Below, in pieces: positions 49,252 to 58,235 of a DNA stretch of 64,000 nt (the stretch's first letter is position 1; every line of letters starts with the position of its first letter). The stretch is taken from NCBI RefSeq assembly GCF_000517385.1, contig NZ_BAUW01000001.1, forward strand, positions 1 to 64,000, written 5' to 3'. Source of the stretch: Mesobacillus boroniphilus JCM 21738 (GTDB lineage: Bacteria > Bacillota > Bacilli > Bacillales > Cytobacillaceae). The notes under the pieces are model-generated. The model ran no database searches, had not been told where the DNA came from, and saw only the letters and a list, made by a program, of their open reading frames with translations. The position numbers and the translations under genes were made by a program.

Positions 49252-49853
49252 TGAAAGATGAATATAGGGAAACAGTGGCAGGACTTACTGAAAAAGAACT
49301 GCTTTTCCACTTAGTTGCTACGCAAATTTTACTATTAACGATTTCAACTATATTAGGTATGATATTGTTTGATAGCTTTGCAGAATTCAAAGGATTATTT
49401 ATTTGGGCCGATTGGAACATTTTATCGATCGGGTTAGTTGCTGGTCTGGCAGTAGTGGCTTTGGACTTCAATCTTATGAAATATCTGCCAAAGTCGCACT
49501 ACGACGATGGCGGCTTGAACGAAAGAATATTTAGAAATAGAAGTGTATTCCAAATCATGCTTATTGCGGCGATGGTAGCAATAAGTGAGGAAATCCTTTT
49601 TAGAGGAGTCATTCAGACAAACACTGGGTTAATCATATCGAGCTTGATTTTCGCAGTCGTTCATTACCGCTATCTGTTTAATTGGTTTTTGTTTACTAAC
49701 ATTATTTTATTGAGTTTCTTGATTGGCTATATTTATATGATGACAAATAACCTTGTTGTAACCATTTTGATGCATTTTATCATTGATTTCATTTTAGGTT
49801 TGATCATTAAAATCAGGACTCAAGCAACAATTGGGGGTACAGACAGTGAATAA
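49251..49853 (+). CDS. ypbD: CPBP-family intramembrane metalloprotease YpbD
   Basis: 200-residue membrane protein of the ABI/CAAX (CPBP) protease family: motif 1 SEEILFRG, motif 2 FAVVHYR, motif 3 MHFIID. Multiple membrane segments. The start overlaps recQ (TAATG) and the end overlaps ypbE, so ypbB-recQ-ypbD-ypbE form one operon. Substrate unknown. Confidence 0.88.
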   Translation: MKDEYRETVAGLTEKELLFHLVATQILLLTISTILGMILFDSFAEFKGLFIWADWNILSIGLVAGLAVVALDFNLMKYLPKSHYDDGGLNERIFRNRSVFQIMLIAAMVAISEEILFRGVIQTNTGLIISSLIFAVVHYRYLFNWFLFTNIILLSFLIGYIYMMTNNLVVTILMHFIIDFILGLIIKIRTQATIGGTDSE

Positions 49854-50568
49854 GGAAAAACCTATCAGGGACCAGGCGGAGCGGCTGAGAAAAAGGGTAG
49901 AGCGCAAATCTGAGCAGGCTGTTGAAAAAAAGGAATCTCTTCCTCCAAGAAGTGAGATGCACAGGCAAAAACAGAAAAAAACCAAAGTCAAAGTAAAATA
50001 CCCTGTCATCAGGTTAATGGCTCTGCTTTTCATCTTGCTGCCTATCTCTTTTTTCAGCATCATCTCTTATCTGGATGGCGCAAAGATGCCTTTGAACAAG
50101 TCGCTGGAACGTGCCGGAGTGGAAATGATCAATGTTGAAAATCGGAATGATGGAAAAGGTGTGGGACAGCCAGAAGACCAAGAGGCACCATCTTATGAGG
50201 AAATTGCTGATCCAGAGGAAATCGATGTTGTGGCAGCCGGGCCTGCTCCATCAAGCAGCGGGGACAAAAACACTGCTGAAAATCCTGTTGACGGTGATGA
50301 AGTAGAAAACCCGGAAAAAACAGTTCCAGCTTCCTCAGAGCCAGAGACTGAGCCGGCAGTCGCAGAGGGTACTACACCCACAGAGGATGAAACATCTGCA
50401 GGTAGAGAAATCATCTTCCATACAGTCAAACCGAATGAAACATTATTCCGGGTTGCGATGACATATTATAAATCCCAGGAAGGCATCCAAATCATAAGAA
50501 AAGCAAACAACATCCAGGGAAATGAAATCCAGGCAGGACAAGTATTAAAGATTCCCATCAAAAATTAG
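49846..50568 (+). CDS. ypbE: YpbE, membrane protein with C-terminal LysM
   Basis: 240-residue protein: a basic cytoplasmic N-terminus (residues 1-50, rich in Lys/Arg/Glu), a membrane segment (VIRLMALLFILLPISFFSII), an acidic Pro/Glu/Thr-rich linker and a C-terminal LysM (VKPNETLFRVAMTYYKSQEG). GTG 49846 is 8 nt after GGGGG. Probably ties membrane to peptidoglycan; function unknown. Confidence 0.85.
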   Translation: MNKEKPIRDQAERLRKRVERKSEQAVEKKESLPPRSEMHRQKQKKTKVKVKYPVIRLMALLFILLPISFFSIISYLDGAKMPLNKSLERAGVEMINVENRNDGKGVGQPEDQEAPSYEEIADPEEIDVVAAGPAPSSSGDKNTAENPVDGDEVENPEKTVPASSEPETEPAVAEGTTPTEDETSAGREIIFHTVKPNETLFRVAMTYYKSQEGIQIIRKANNIQGNEIQAGQVLKIPIKN

Positions 50569-50623
50569 CCAGAGTGAAAAGAGGCTGTTTATAACTGTTG
50601 TCTTTTAGATTTTCTTGAACCTT

Positions 50624-50670
50624 AAAAAACGGATTCAGTCCATAGTTATGGACTGAATCCGTTTTTTGTT
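50624..50670 (+). terminator. Terminator after ypbE
   Basis: AACGGATTCAGTCCAT and ATGGACTGAATCCGTT form a 16-bp stem with a short loop and a T-run. Confidence 0.95.
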
Positions 50671-50723
50671 TTTTTGGATCCCAATATCATAACTCCATGG
50701 ACAAGTTCATAAAAATTATAAAA

Positions 50724-50783
50724 GGCTTTTTCGTGAAGATTGCTGTTAAAATCCTAAAGCCGATTTTAACGTGATAAAAAGCC
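50724..50783. repeat. Nested inverted repeat between ypbE and ypbF
   Basis: Outer arms GGCTTTTT (50724-50731) and AAAAAGCC (50776-50783) enclose inner arms GTTAAAATC (50745-50753) and GATTTTAAC (50762-50770). All arms are perfect. No T-run follows, so it does not look like a terminator. Purpose unknown; the rest of the 360-bp gap shows nothing else. Confidence 0.6.
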
Positions 50784-50931
50784 ATATTGCAGTTCGGTAT
50801 TAAGTCTGCATGCTCTTTTCTCATAATAAGCTTTAATTTTTTGTGAAGTAACATAGGTCATTCAATCCTATTTTGTTGTCAATAGCAGCAAAGTTTGAGA
50901 AAAGAGCCTTATTAAAAGGGGAGGGCTGGCT

Positions 50932-51390
50932 ATGGAACAGGAAATCGAGAACCTGGATGATCGTACTGATCCTGCAACTAAAAGGATGCTTCAGAATGTC
51001 ATTGACCGGAAGAAAAAGTTTGACCGCTATAAATCCCGGCATCTTATGTCAGTATGGGTGACGATTGGGTTGATATCTGTCTATTTCACCTATCTTTATA
51101 TTACGGTGTTGAAGCCGTATTCTTATTCTTTCGCTGAGATTTTTTCGGTGTATGTACAGAATTCCACGAATTTATATTTCCTCATCTTGACGATCGGGAC
51201 ATATGGATTGATGATCCTGTTTAAGGAGAAGCGTGAAAAGGCAGAGAAAGAATACCAGGCGCTTCGGTGTGAAATAGTAGACCGAAGTAAGGATTTATGG
51301 AAAAAAGAAGAAGAGTGGAAGAACCGCCATTTAGTGTTTGATATGATGAAGAAAAAGTTTGATATCAACTTGTTTCACGAAAATAAATAG
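50932..51390 (+). CDS. ypbF: YpbF, DUF2663 family membrane protein
   Basis: 152-residue protein with two membrane segments (WVTIGLISVYFTYLYITV and LYFLILTIGTYGLMIL) and a charged helical C-terminus (KEKREKAEKEYQALRCE). AAAGGGGAGG before the ATG. Matches B. subtilis YpbF in layout and place after ypbE. Function unknown. Confidence 0.85.
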   Translation: MEQEIENLDDRTDPATKRMLQNVIDRKKKFDRYKSRHLMSVWVTIGLISVYFTYLYITVLKPYSYSFAEIFSVYVQNSTNLYFLILTIGTYGLMILFKEKREKAEKEYQALRCEIVDRSKDLWKKEEEWKNRHLVFDMMKKKFDINLFHENK

Positions 51391-51415
51391 AAGCATCCAT
51401 AACGGATGCTTCTAT
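51388..51415. terminator. Bidirectional terminator between ypbF and cotJC
   Basis: AGAAGCATCC and GGATGCTTCT pair around a 5-nt loop with A- and T-rich flanks. Confidence 0.85.
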
Positions 51416-51420
51416 TTACT

Positions 51421-51989
51421 CTAGAATACTCTCTTTTTTCCTTGTTCATCCCTGAGAATTTCCACTGCTTCACGGAAGCGCTGTGAGTGGATGATTTCGC
51501 GTTCCCTGAGGTATCGCAGTCCATCATTCAGGTCAGGGTCATCGCTCATATTGATGATCCATTGGTAAGTGGCCCTTGCTTTTTCTTCCGCAGCAATATC
51601 TTCATATAAGTCTGCTATCGGGTCACCTTTGGCAGCGATATAGGATGCAGTCCAAGGCACACCTGCGCATTTTGATAGAAAAGGGCACTATCATGGTTAG
51701 CGTAGTGTGCGTCTAGTCCTGCCTGCTTCATTTGTTCAGGAGTTGCATCCTTAGTCAATTTGTAAATCATTGTGGCGATCATTTCCAAATGAGCGAATTC
51801 TTCTGTTCCAATATCTGTCAATAACCCGATTACCTTATCAGGAATAGTATAACGCTGGTTTAAGTATCGCAATGCAGCAGCAAGCTCTCCATCAGCTCCG
51901 CCATATTGCTCTACCAGGAATTTTGCGAGCATGGGGTTACAGGTGCTTACTTTTACAGGATACTGCAATTTTTTTTCATAAAGCCACAT
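51421..51989 (-). CDS. cotJC: Spore coat protein CotJC, manganese-catalase-like (apparent frameshift)
   Basis: Ferritin-like di-manganese catalase family protein of the spore coat. MWLYEKKLQYPVKV start; metal ligands lie in QYGGADGELAAALRYL and GTEEFAHLEMIATMI, and in EEKARATYQWI and EREIIHSQRF. The frame breaks at 51665-51667 (GC-GCA), where one added base gives YQNAAGVPWTASYIAAKGDP and about 189 residues. Third gene of cotJABC. Confidence 0.92.
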
Positions 51990-52015
51990 GTTTCATACCC
52001 CCTCCTAATTGGAAT

Positions 52016-52276
52016 TTAGATTTGCCATGGCCAAGGACCGTCATCCCAATTCCAGGGATAACCTGAATAGCTGTTGCCAAATTGCTGGAGAGGTCCATAC
52101 ATGCTTTCAACGACCTTTTTTAACCGGCGTCTTTCTTTTGCAAACTGATTGAATTGGTTAATAGCTTCATAATCCTCAGGATGGGTATCTAAGTACAGAG
52201 TGAGATCCACGAGAACAAAATCCACAGCCTGGAGTTCTTCCAAGGCAGCGTAAAATTCATTTGGCAACTGCTTCAT
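52016..52276 (-). CDS. cotJB: Spore coat protein CotJB
   Basis: 86-residue coat-associated protein, with LEELQAVDFVLVDLTLYLDTHP and a Trp/Pro/Gly-rich tail (PWNWDDGPWPWQ). It overlaps cotJA by 20 nt, which implies coupling. Complete; same order as in B. subtilis. Confidence 0.93.
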   Translation of the reverse strand: MKQLPNEFYAALEELQAVDFVLVDLTLYLDTHPEDYEAINQFNQFAKERRRLKKVVESMYGPLQQFGNSYSGYPWNWDDGPWPWQI

Positions 52277-52502
52277 GAGTGATCATCCTCCTTGGAGCTT
52301 CATATGGCGAATACCAAGGGTCATAAAAAACCTTCCACAGTGTCCCTGTTCTTAATGCTTGCATTGGAGTGAACTGTTCTAGATTGGGCGGCTGGAAGCC
52401 CAGAAATAAATTTGGCGGCGTAGAGTACGTTTTTGCCTTAATAGGCGGACAAGGGTCGAAGGGACTGGCGTACGGATACCATACTCTTCTATGTGTAGAC
52501 AA
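52257..52502 (-). CDS. cotJA: Spore coat-associated protein CotJA
   Basis: 81-residue Pro/Tyr-rich protein with YPYASPFDPCPPIKAKTY and FQPPNLEQFTPMQALRTGTLW. TTG start 52502 with AGAGGAGG 7 nt upstream. On the minus strand, CATAAAAT about 35 nt before the start resembles a sigma-E -10; cotJ is sigma-E dependent in B. subtilis. Confidence 0.93.
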   Translation of the reverse strand: MSTHRRVWYPYASPFDPCPPIKAKTYSTPPNLFLGFQPPNLEQFTPMQALRTGTLWKVFYDPWYSPYEAPRRMITHEAVAK

Positions 52503-52645
52503 ACTAAGCCTCCTCTAAATAAACTTCATTTTATTTTATGAGTAAAATTTCATTTCATGTTAAATTTATCTGGGGGGCAGGGATTTTTATGAATCTGTAG
52601 AATTATATAAAGATATGGCAGTACTTTAAAATTGAGGTGAGTTGA

Positions 52646-53278
52646 ATGTTTGTTAAAAGTATAATGATACCGAAGTACAAATGCGTTACTGTTCAACAGG
52701 ATGAGACATTGCAAAGTGTGTTAGAAAAGTTGGATGACAATGAGATTGATGGAGTTCCGGCATTGGAAGGTGACAAATATGTAGGCGTCGTCACAAGACA
52801 AGGAATTCACCAGGAATTCTTCAATACCGGTGGACAGAAGGAAGAATTTCTGCAAAACAAATATGCGAAGGACATTTTGACTCTACAGGATCAAATTCTG
52901 CATGGCATTGAAGTTTTCGAAACAACATTAGTAAAATTGAAAGATATTCCGTTAATGGCGGTTATAGATGAGAATGGAAAATTCCAGGGAGCTGTAACCC
53001 GCTCAGATGCTCTGGATCAGTTCCAGAGTGCTTTTGGTGTCCATAAAGAGGGTGTCAGGATTGCGTTTACTTCTGTAGAAACGGAAGGCCGTATCGCAAG
53101 GCTGGCTGATATTGCTCACCAATTCCATGAACATATTATCTCGTTGGTTACTTTTGATGAGACAGACAAGCTCGTCCGCAGAATTGTCATGAAAATAGAA
53201 AAGAAAAACAACATTGACAAGTTTGTCAAGAAGCTGGAAGAGTCAGGATTCCGAATTCTTGATATTCATGAAGTTTGA
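52646..53278 (+). CDS. CBS-domain protein, 210 residues
   Basis: Two CBS motifs, MFVKSIMIPKYKCVTVQQDETL...DGVPALEGDKYVGVVT and a second from YAKDILTLQDQ to VIDENGKFQGAVTRSDAL, followed by a C-terminal ACT-like region (GRIARLADIAHQFHEHIISL). CBS pairs usually bind adenyl nucleotides. ATTGAGGTGAG precedes the ATG. Resembles AcuB-like proteins, but no partner is nearby, so its role is open. Not in this place in B. subtilis. Confidence 0.8.
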   Translation: MFVKSIMIPKYKCVTVQQDETLQSVLEKLDDNEIDGVPALEGDKYVGVVTRQGIHQEFFNTGGQKEEFLQNKYAKDILTLQDQILHGIEVFETTLVKLKDIPLMAVIDENGKFQGAVTRSDALDQFQSAFGVHKEGVRIAFTSVETEGRIARLADIAHQFHEHIISLVTFDETDKLVRRIVMKIEKKNNIDKFVKKLEESGFRILDIHEV

Positions 53279-53303
53279 TTTTTTCAAAGAAAGGATAATC
53301 TTT

Positions 53304-53608
53304 TACTTCGAGAAATATCCAGCTCCAGCGCATAGCACCTCGAGACGTTTGTCTAGTGTCGCCTCCTAGAAACTCCGAAACTTCAACTCCGCCGGCAGAA
53401 GCAAAAAGCGCTTCTTTGTCGGAGTCTCCAGTTTCTGCGTTTCTGGACAGCCGGCTATACATTTCGATTTCGGTCCGCCCAATGAAGTCAAAGACTTCAC
53501 TGGGCGGCCCTCCGAGGCACACGATGTGCTAGCCCCGCCAGCCACAGGACGTGGCGTTATAGGCGGGCAGCGTTTGTCGGGGCTCCCCAAGGCGCTTCCG
53601 CTTTTCTA
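53304..53608 (+). repeat. Interspersed hairpin repeat, longest form
   Basis: Contains the common outer ends, the 110-bp insert also seen at 45743, and a third module of about 55 bp (53515-53570, from GAGGCACACGATGTGC to TTATAGGCGGGCAGCG) found only here. In it GCCCGCC/GGCGGGC-like and CACATCG/CGATGTG-like pairings suggest another hairpin. Same orientation as all other copies. Confidence 0.9.
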
Positions 53609-53661
53609 ATACGGAAATAAAGACAAGGGCCTTTCATACATTGTGTATGGGAGGTTTTTGT

Positions 53662-54048
53662 ATGCTATGGAAATTTTTCAGGCTGGTCATTGGACTGGTT
53701 TGCGGTTATCTGTTTGTCGTGTCGCTATCAGCTATATTTCCGCTCTCCTCTAGGGAGGTCCTGGGCGAGATTATTTTAAATCCATTTGAGTTCCTTGCCG
53801 GAGCAGTGGCTCTTGTATTCGGAATGTATGCAATCGGAGGATTGATCAGGGATGGGGGAGTTGCTGTCATTAGTGCGTATAGAGGAAAGAAAAACTTATT
53901 ATTTGATATTATTTTAGCAGTTACCTGTTTAGGTTCATTTTTTTTGCTATCACCCCTAGGAGCCTGGCAGACAGCAGTTTTTTTCGTTTTCTGCTTGCTT
54001 TATGGTATGATGTCATTTAGCTCACCAGAGGAAACAAATGAAAGCTAG
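53662..54048 (+). CDS. Membrane protein, 128 residues, unknown
   Basis: Four hydrophobic segments (LVIGLVCGYLFVVSLSAIF, FLAGAVALVFGMYAIGGLI, LLFDIILAVTCLGSFFLL, AVFFVFCLLYGMMSF). ATG 53662 follows GGGAGGTTTTTGT at a good distance. It lies 24 bp before ypbG and is probably co-transcribed with it. I do not recognise the family. Confidence 0.65.
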   Translation: MLWKFFRLVIGLVCGYLFVVSLSAIFPLSSREVLGEIILNPFEFLAGAVALVFGMYAIGGLIRDGGVAVISAYRGKKNLLFDIILAVTCLGSFFLLSPLGAWQTAVFFVFCLLYGMMSFSSPEETNES

Positions 54049-54071
54049 ATAAAGATTTGCGGGAGGCAGAA

Positions 54072-54860
54072 ATGGAAGTTATTTATTTTATACTTGGAAT
54101 GCTGCTGATTGGCAGCTTCCTTCTTCTATATATGTATCGCCAGGCTTTTACAGACAGAGTGATGAATCAAGAAATACGGTTGAAGGAATTTCCGGAGAGC
54201 TTTGGATCTGTCAAACTCTTTTTTATATCAGATATCCATAAGCGGATTATTCAAGATTCAGTAATCAACGAGGTGAAGGGAAAGGCCGACCTTGTGATTA
54301 TTGGTGGGGATCTTGCGGAAAAAGGCGTTCCTTTAGAGAGGGTTTCTGCCAATTTAGAAAAATTGAAAACAATTGCCCCGGTTTTCTTCGTCTGGGGAAA
54401 CAATGATTATGAATTCAATTCCCATGAACTCGACTCACTTCTTTACCACTTGGGTGTTAAAGTACTAGACAACACAGCGGTTAAATTTGAATCAAGTACT
54501 GGGGATGTAATGCATATTTTAGGCATTGATGATTTAAGCCTTGGTAAAAACAGGCTGGACCTGGCAATGCGTGATGCGGGTGAAGATGGATTCCGGATTC
54601 TCGTAAGCCATAACCCCGCCATCGTCAACACACTCAAGCCAGAACACAATATCAGCCTCGTTTTAAGCGGACATACACATGGGGGGCAAATCAGAATATT
54701 CGGGTTTGGGCCTTATGAATTAGGCGGCATTAAAATAAAGAATGGTGCAACGGTGCTTACCAGTAATGGATATGGCACTACTGGTGTGCCTCTTAGACTT
54801 GGAGCCAGAGCTGAGACCCATCTACTTACATTGGCTGCGGATTCCAAAATAGCAGATTGA
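54072..54860 (+). CDS. ypbG: Metallophosphoesterase YpbG
   Basis: 262-residue membrane-anchored calcineurin-like phosphoesterase: N-terminal membrane segment (residues 2-20), then the metal motifs FFISDIHKR, IIGGDLAEKG, VWGNNDYE, LVSHNPA and LSGHTHGGQIR, the YkuE/YpbG type. GCGGGAGGC precedes ATG 54072. Substrate unknown. Complete. Confidence 0.9.
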   Translation: MEVIYFILGMLLIGSFLLLYMYRQAFTDRVMNQEIRLKEFPESFGSVKLFFISDIHKRIIQDSVINEVKGKADLVIIGGDLAEKGVPLERVSANLEKLKTIAPVFFVWGNNDYEFNSHELDSLLYHLGVKVLDNTAVKFESSTGDVMHILGIDDLSLGKNRLDLAMRDAGEDGFRILVSHNPAIVNTLKPEHNISLVLSGHTHGGQIRIFGFGPYELGGIKIKNGATVLTSNGYGTTGVPLRLGARAETHLLTLAADSKIAD

Positions 54861-54863
54861 GGT

Positions 54864-54893
54864 TTTACACAGATGCAGCAGCATGGCTATAAT
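54864..54893 (+). promoter_or_regulatory. Candidate sigma-A promoter of the B12/MerR regulator
   Basis: TTTACA (54864-54869), 18 bp, TATAAT (54888-54893), 31 bp before the ATG. Confidence 0.5.
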
Positions 54894-54924
54894 CGGTAGT
54901 ACAGGTATTAACGGAGGTTTTAGG

Positions 54925-55834
54925 ATGGGGAACGCCGCAGGAAAATATAATATTAAAGCAGTATCCAAAATGCTTGGTATTCAGCCGGGACACTTAGGGC
55001 TTGGGAGAGAAGATATCAGATGATTGCCCCTGTCAGAAATGAATCCGGTCATCGATTGTATACCGAGGAACATGTAGAAATTTTACGGTGGCTGATCTCG
55101 AAAATAAATCAAGGCTTCACTATCAGCCAGGCTGTGTCTTTGCTTGAAAACTCAGCTTTACCCATGGAAAAGGCTGAAGTGCTAGAAGGGACATGGTAGA
55201 TGAGATTGGAGACAAGCTGTTGACTGCACTTCTTGAGTTCAATAGTTCCAAAGCTCATGAATTGATTAACCATGCCTTTAGTTTGTTTACCATTGACAAA
55301 ACTGTTATTGATTTATTAGGCCCGATTTTGATTAAGGTGGGCGATTTGTGGGAAGAGGGAAGTATAACGACTGCACATGAGCATTTTGCTTCGTCATTTA
55401 TACGTTCGAGAATTGAAGGATTATCAAATTCATTTCCGCACAATTCCTTCCTGCCAAAGTCAATTGCTGTATGCGGGCCCGGTGAAAGACATGAACTAGG
55501 TTTATTGATCTATACATTGTACCTTAGGCGAAAAGGATTTGAGGTAGTTTTCCTAGGCACAAGCCTTGCAGAGAATGATCTAGAGTTAGTGGTGGACAAG
55601 GTGAAACCCAAGTTCCTTTTCTTATCCTGCACAATCGATGAAAATAGAGAGGCAACTTTGAAGCTTGCCGATGAGCTTAAAAAAATCTATCCAGATCTTA
55701 TTATTGGGCTTGGTGGTATAGCAATTGACTCCATGCCGTTAGAGCAGCAGGAAGAATACCAAGAGAACATTGTAGGCATGACAAGGGCGGATTGGGAAAA
55801 ATGGTTGAAAAAGCGCATTGATCAATTTAAATAA
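54925..55834 (+). CDS. CarH/LitR-like MerR regulator with B12-binding domain (two apparent frameshifts)
   Basis: N-terminal MerR DNA-binding domain (KYNIKAVSKMLGIQPGTLRAW after repair, then NESGHRLYTEEHVEILRWL), a four-helix B12-capping domain and a C-terminal cobalamin-binding fold. The capping domain has the Wx9EH motif (W...HEH in LWEEGSITTAHEHF) that in CarH contacts adenosylcobalamin, and GERHELG supplies the lower-ligand His. Breaks at 54990 (GGGA-CAC, one A missing) and 55188-55190 (GGG for GGGG) split it; joined, about 303 residues. CarH/LitR proteins are light-responsive repressors. No carotenoid gene is adjacent. Confidence 0.82.
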
Positions 55835-55899
55835 CTCACCAACCTGCGATATTTTCATAAACTAAAATAAGAGCTTTGTCGATGGCAGGGGGCATGATT

Positions 55900-56484
55900 A
55901 TGCGCTTGGAACGATTAACCAACAATAAAATCAAGATATTCCTTACGATAGATGATTTATCCGACCGGGGATTGACCAAAGAGGATATATGGAAGGATTC
56001 GTTGAAGTGGCACCAGCTTTTTCATGATATGCTCGAGGAGGCCAGCGAGGAATTCGATTTGGAAATCATCGGTTCAGTTGCAGTGGAAATATTTTCATTG
56101 CACGCACAGGGGATGGTCATGATCGTCACAATGATCGAACAGGATGAAGACGAGGAGCAATTTGATGATGGGATTATAGAAATGCAGGTCACGGTCGATG
56201 GAAGCGAGGACATTTTGTTTGAATTCGAAAATATCGATGACGTGATCCAGCTGGCAAAAAGACTATTGGACGCCGGGATTGAGGGAGGCAGCCTGCATTT
56301 CATGAATGACCATTATTATTTGCTTATGAATGGTATATTGCCAGATGAAACCAGTAAGACAGTGTCATTGATGGCAGAATACGGAGTTCCGTCAATATTG
56401 AGCATCCACAGACTGCTCGAATATGGGAACGAGATTATGGAAGAACGTGCAGTCGAAAGCCTTGTCCATTATTTTATCAAATAA
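55900..56484 (+). CDS. mecB: MecA paralogue MecB (YpbH)
   Basis: Adaptor of the ClpC/ClpP protease. 194 residues: N-terminal substrate-binding domain (MRLERLTNNKIKIFLTIDDL), acidic linker (EQDEDEEQFDDG) and C-terminal ClpC-binding domain (LLDAGIEGGSLHFMNDHYYLL). GGCAGGGGG 7 nt before ATG 55900. MecA would be elsewhere; place before gudB identifies YpbH. Confidence 0.9.
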   Translation: MRLERLTNNKIKIFLTIDDLSDRGLTKEDIWKDSLKWHQLFHDMLEEASEEFDLEIIGSVAVEIFSLHAQGMVMIVTMIEQDEDEEQFDDGIIEMQVTVDGSEDILFEFENIDDVIQLAKRLLDAGIEGGSLHFMNDHYYLLMNGILPDETSKTVSLMAEYGVPSILSIHRLLEYGNEIMEERAVESLVHYFIK

Positions 56485-56507
56485 TGGACGGCTTCGGCTT
56501 TTTTTAT
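56464..56507 (+). terminator. Terminator of mecB
   Basis: GTCCATTATTT and AAATAATGGAC form a perfect 11-bp stem over the stop codon, then GGCTTCGGC and a run of seven T. Confidence 0.85.
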
Positions 56508-56757
56508 GGTACATGCTGTGTTTGAAAGGTGCTTGTGGATTTAGGTCTATTAGGCAAAAATATGCCTGATTTCTAAGGGTGGATATTTTGATAATTGTTA
56601 TGGAGTTAACTTCAATTCTGACTCTTAAAATGCAGTTCTTGTACTGAAAAATGTCTTATTATTCAGTCAATTTATTATCAAGTCAATAATGATAAGGACT
56701 TGTATGGCAGCGTTTTCATTTAATAATCAAAAAATGCGGAAAACTGTTTTTTTCTTC

Positions 56758-56785
56758 TTGCATAAAATAACCAAAGGTGTATACT
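56758..56785 (+). promoter_or_regulatory. gudB promoter
   Basis: TTGCAT (56758-56763) and TATACT (56780-56785), 16 bp apart, 50 bp before gudB. The 240 bp upstream hold no gene. Confidence 0.6.
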
Positions 56786-56835
56786 AATCCATGAAAGCAG
56801 ACAACATCCGCAAAAGTGATTTAGGAGGTTTATCA

Positions 56836-58113
56836 ATGGTAGCCGCAAACGGTAATGAAAATCCAAATATAGAAGACAAACATGACGTCTTACGATCTAC
56901 ACAGACTGTTATTCACAAGGCTTTGGAAAAACTCGGATACCCTGATGAGGTTTTTGAGCTTTTAAAGGAGCCGCTCAGGATGATGACAGTGAAAATTCCT
57001 GTCAGAATGGATGACGGATCTGTTAAAGTCTTTACTGGCTACCGGGCGCAGCACAATGATGCAGTGGGTCCAACAAAGGGAGGAATACGTTTCCATCCAA
57101 ACGTAACGGAGAAAGAGGTAAAAGCCTTATCAATCTGGATGAGCTTGAAATGTGGCATTGTCGATCTGCCGTACGGCGGCGGAAAAGGCGGGATTGTTTG
57201 TGATCCTCGCGATATGTCATTCAGGGAACTGGAAAGATTGAGCCGAGGATATGTCCGTGCGATCAGCCAGATTGTAGGTCCAACAAAAGACATCCCGGCA
57301 CCCGATGTTTTCACGAACTCGCAGATTATGGCTTGGATGATGGATGAATATAGCCGTATAGATGAATTTAACTCTCCAGGATTCATTACAGGCAAGCCGC
57401 TGGTACTCGGTGGTTCACATGGTCGTGAATCAGCAACAGCAAAAGGGGTTACGATTTGTATCCGCGAAGCTGCAAAGAAAAAGGGAATTGAGCTTGAAGG
57501 CGCAAGGGTGGTTGTCCAGGGATTCGGAAATGCCGGAAGCTACTTGGCCAAGTTCATGCATGATGCTGGTGCGAAGATCATCGGTATTTCAGATGCATAC
57601 GGGGCGTTGCATAACCCAGATGGACTTGACGTCGATTACTTGCTTGATCGTCGTGACAGCTTTGGAACAGTAACCAAACTATTCAATAATACAATTACTA
57701 ATAAAGAATTGTTGGAACTTGATTGTGAGATTCTTGTTCCAGCTGCGATAGAAAATCAGATTACCGAAGAAAATGCCCATAATATCAGGGCTGGTATCGT
57801 CGTTGAGGCTGCCAATGGGCCAACGACTTTGGAAGCAACAGAAATTCTGACCAAGCGCGGCATTCTGCTCGTGCCGGACGTCCTTGCCTCAGCTGGTGGA
57901 GTAACCGTTTCTTACTTTGAATGGGTACAGAACAACCAGGGGTACTATTGGACAGAAGAAGAAGTCGAAGACAAGCTTGAAAAAGTCATGGTGAAATCCT
58001 TTGACAGCATCTATGATACAGCCGAGACACGAAGAGTAGACATGCGTCTTGCTGCTTATATGGTCGGTGTCCGCAAAATGGCTGAAGCTAGCCGCTTCAG
58101 AGGCTGGATTTAA
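56836..58113 (+). CDS. gudB: NAD-dependent glutamate dehydrogenase
   Basis: Catabolic enzyme converting glutamate to 2-oxoglutarate and ammonia. 425 residues: GPTKGGIRFHPNV, catalytic Lys in LPYGGGKGGI, PAPDVFTNSQIMAW, dinucleotide loop GFGNAGSYLAK. ATG 56836 after AGGAGG. The region TEKEVKALSIWMSLK has a single VKA, so it lacks the 9-bp duplication that inactivates gudB in B. subtilis 168; the enzyme should be active. Confidence 0.95.
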   Translation: MVAANGNENPNIEDKHDVLRSTQTVIHKALEKLGYPDEVFELLKEPLRMMTVKIPVRMDDGSVKVFTGYRAQHNDAVGPTKGGIRFHPNVTEKEVKALSIWMSLKCGIVDLPYGGGKGGIVCDPRDMSFRELERLSRGYVRAISQIVGPTKDIPAPDVFTNSQIMAWMMDEYSRIDEFNSPGFITGKPLVLGGSHGRESATAKGVTICIREAAKKKGIELEGARVVVQGFGNAGSYLAKFMHDAGAKIIGISDAYGALHNPDGLDVDYLLDRRDSFGTVTKLFNNTITNKELLELDCEILVPAAIENQITEENAHNIRAGIVVEAANGPTTLEATEILTKRGILLVPDVLASAGGVTVSYFEWVQNNQGYYWTEEEVEDKLEKVMVKSFDSIYDTAETRRVDMRLAAYMVGVRKMAEASRFRGWI

Positions 58114-58145
58114 CATTAGAAAAGGGTTCTCAATTGAATCTTGCG

Positions 58146-58182
58146 ATGAAATCTCCTATCATTTAATGATGGGAGATTTTTT
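58146..58182 (+). terminator. Terminator of gudB
   Basis: AATCTCCTATCATT and AATGATGGGAGATT pair (one G-T) and run into TTTTTG. Confidence 0.9.
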
Positions 58183-58235
58183 GTATTATGAATACGGTTT
58201 ATATAGTATAGATCCATAAGGAGTGATTTTGCTAC

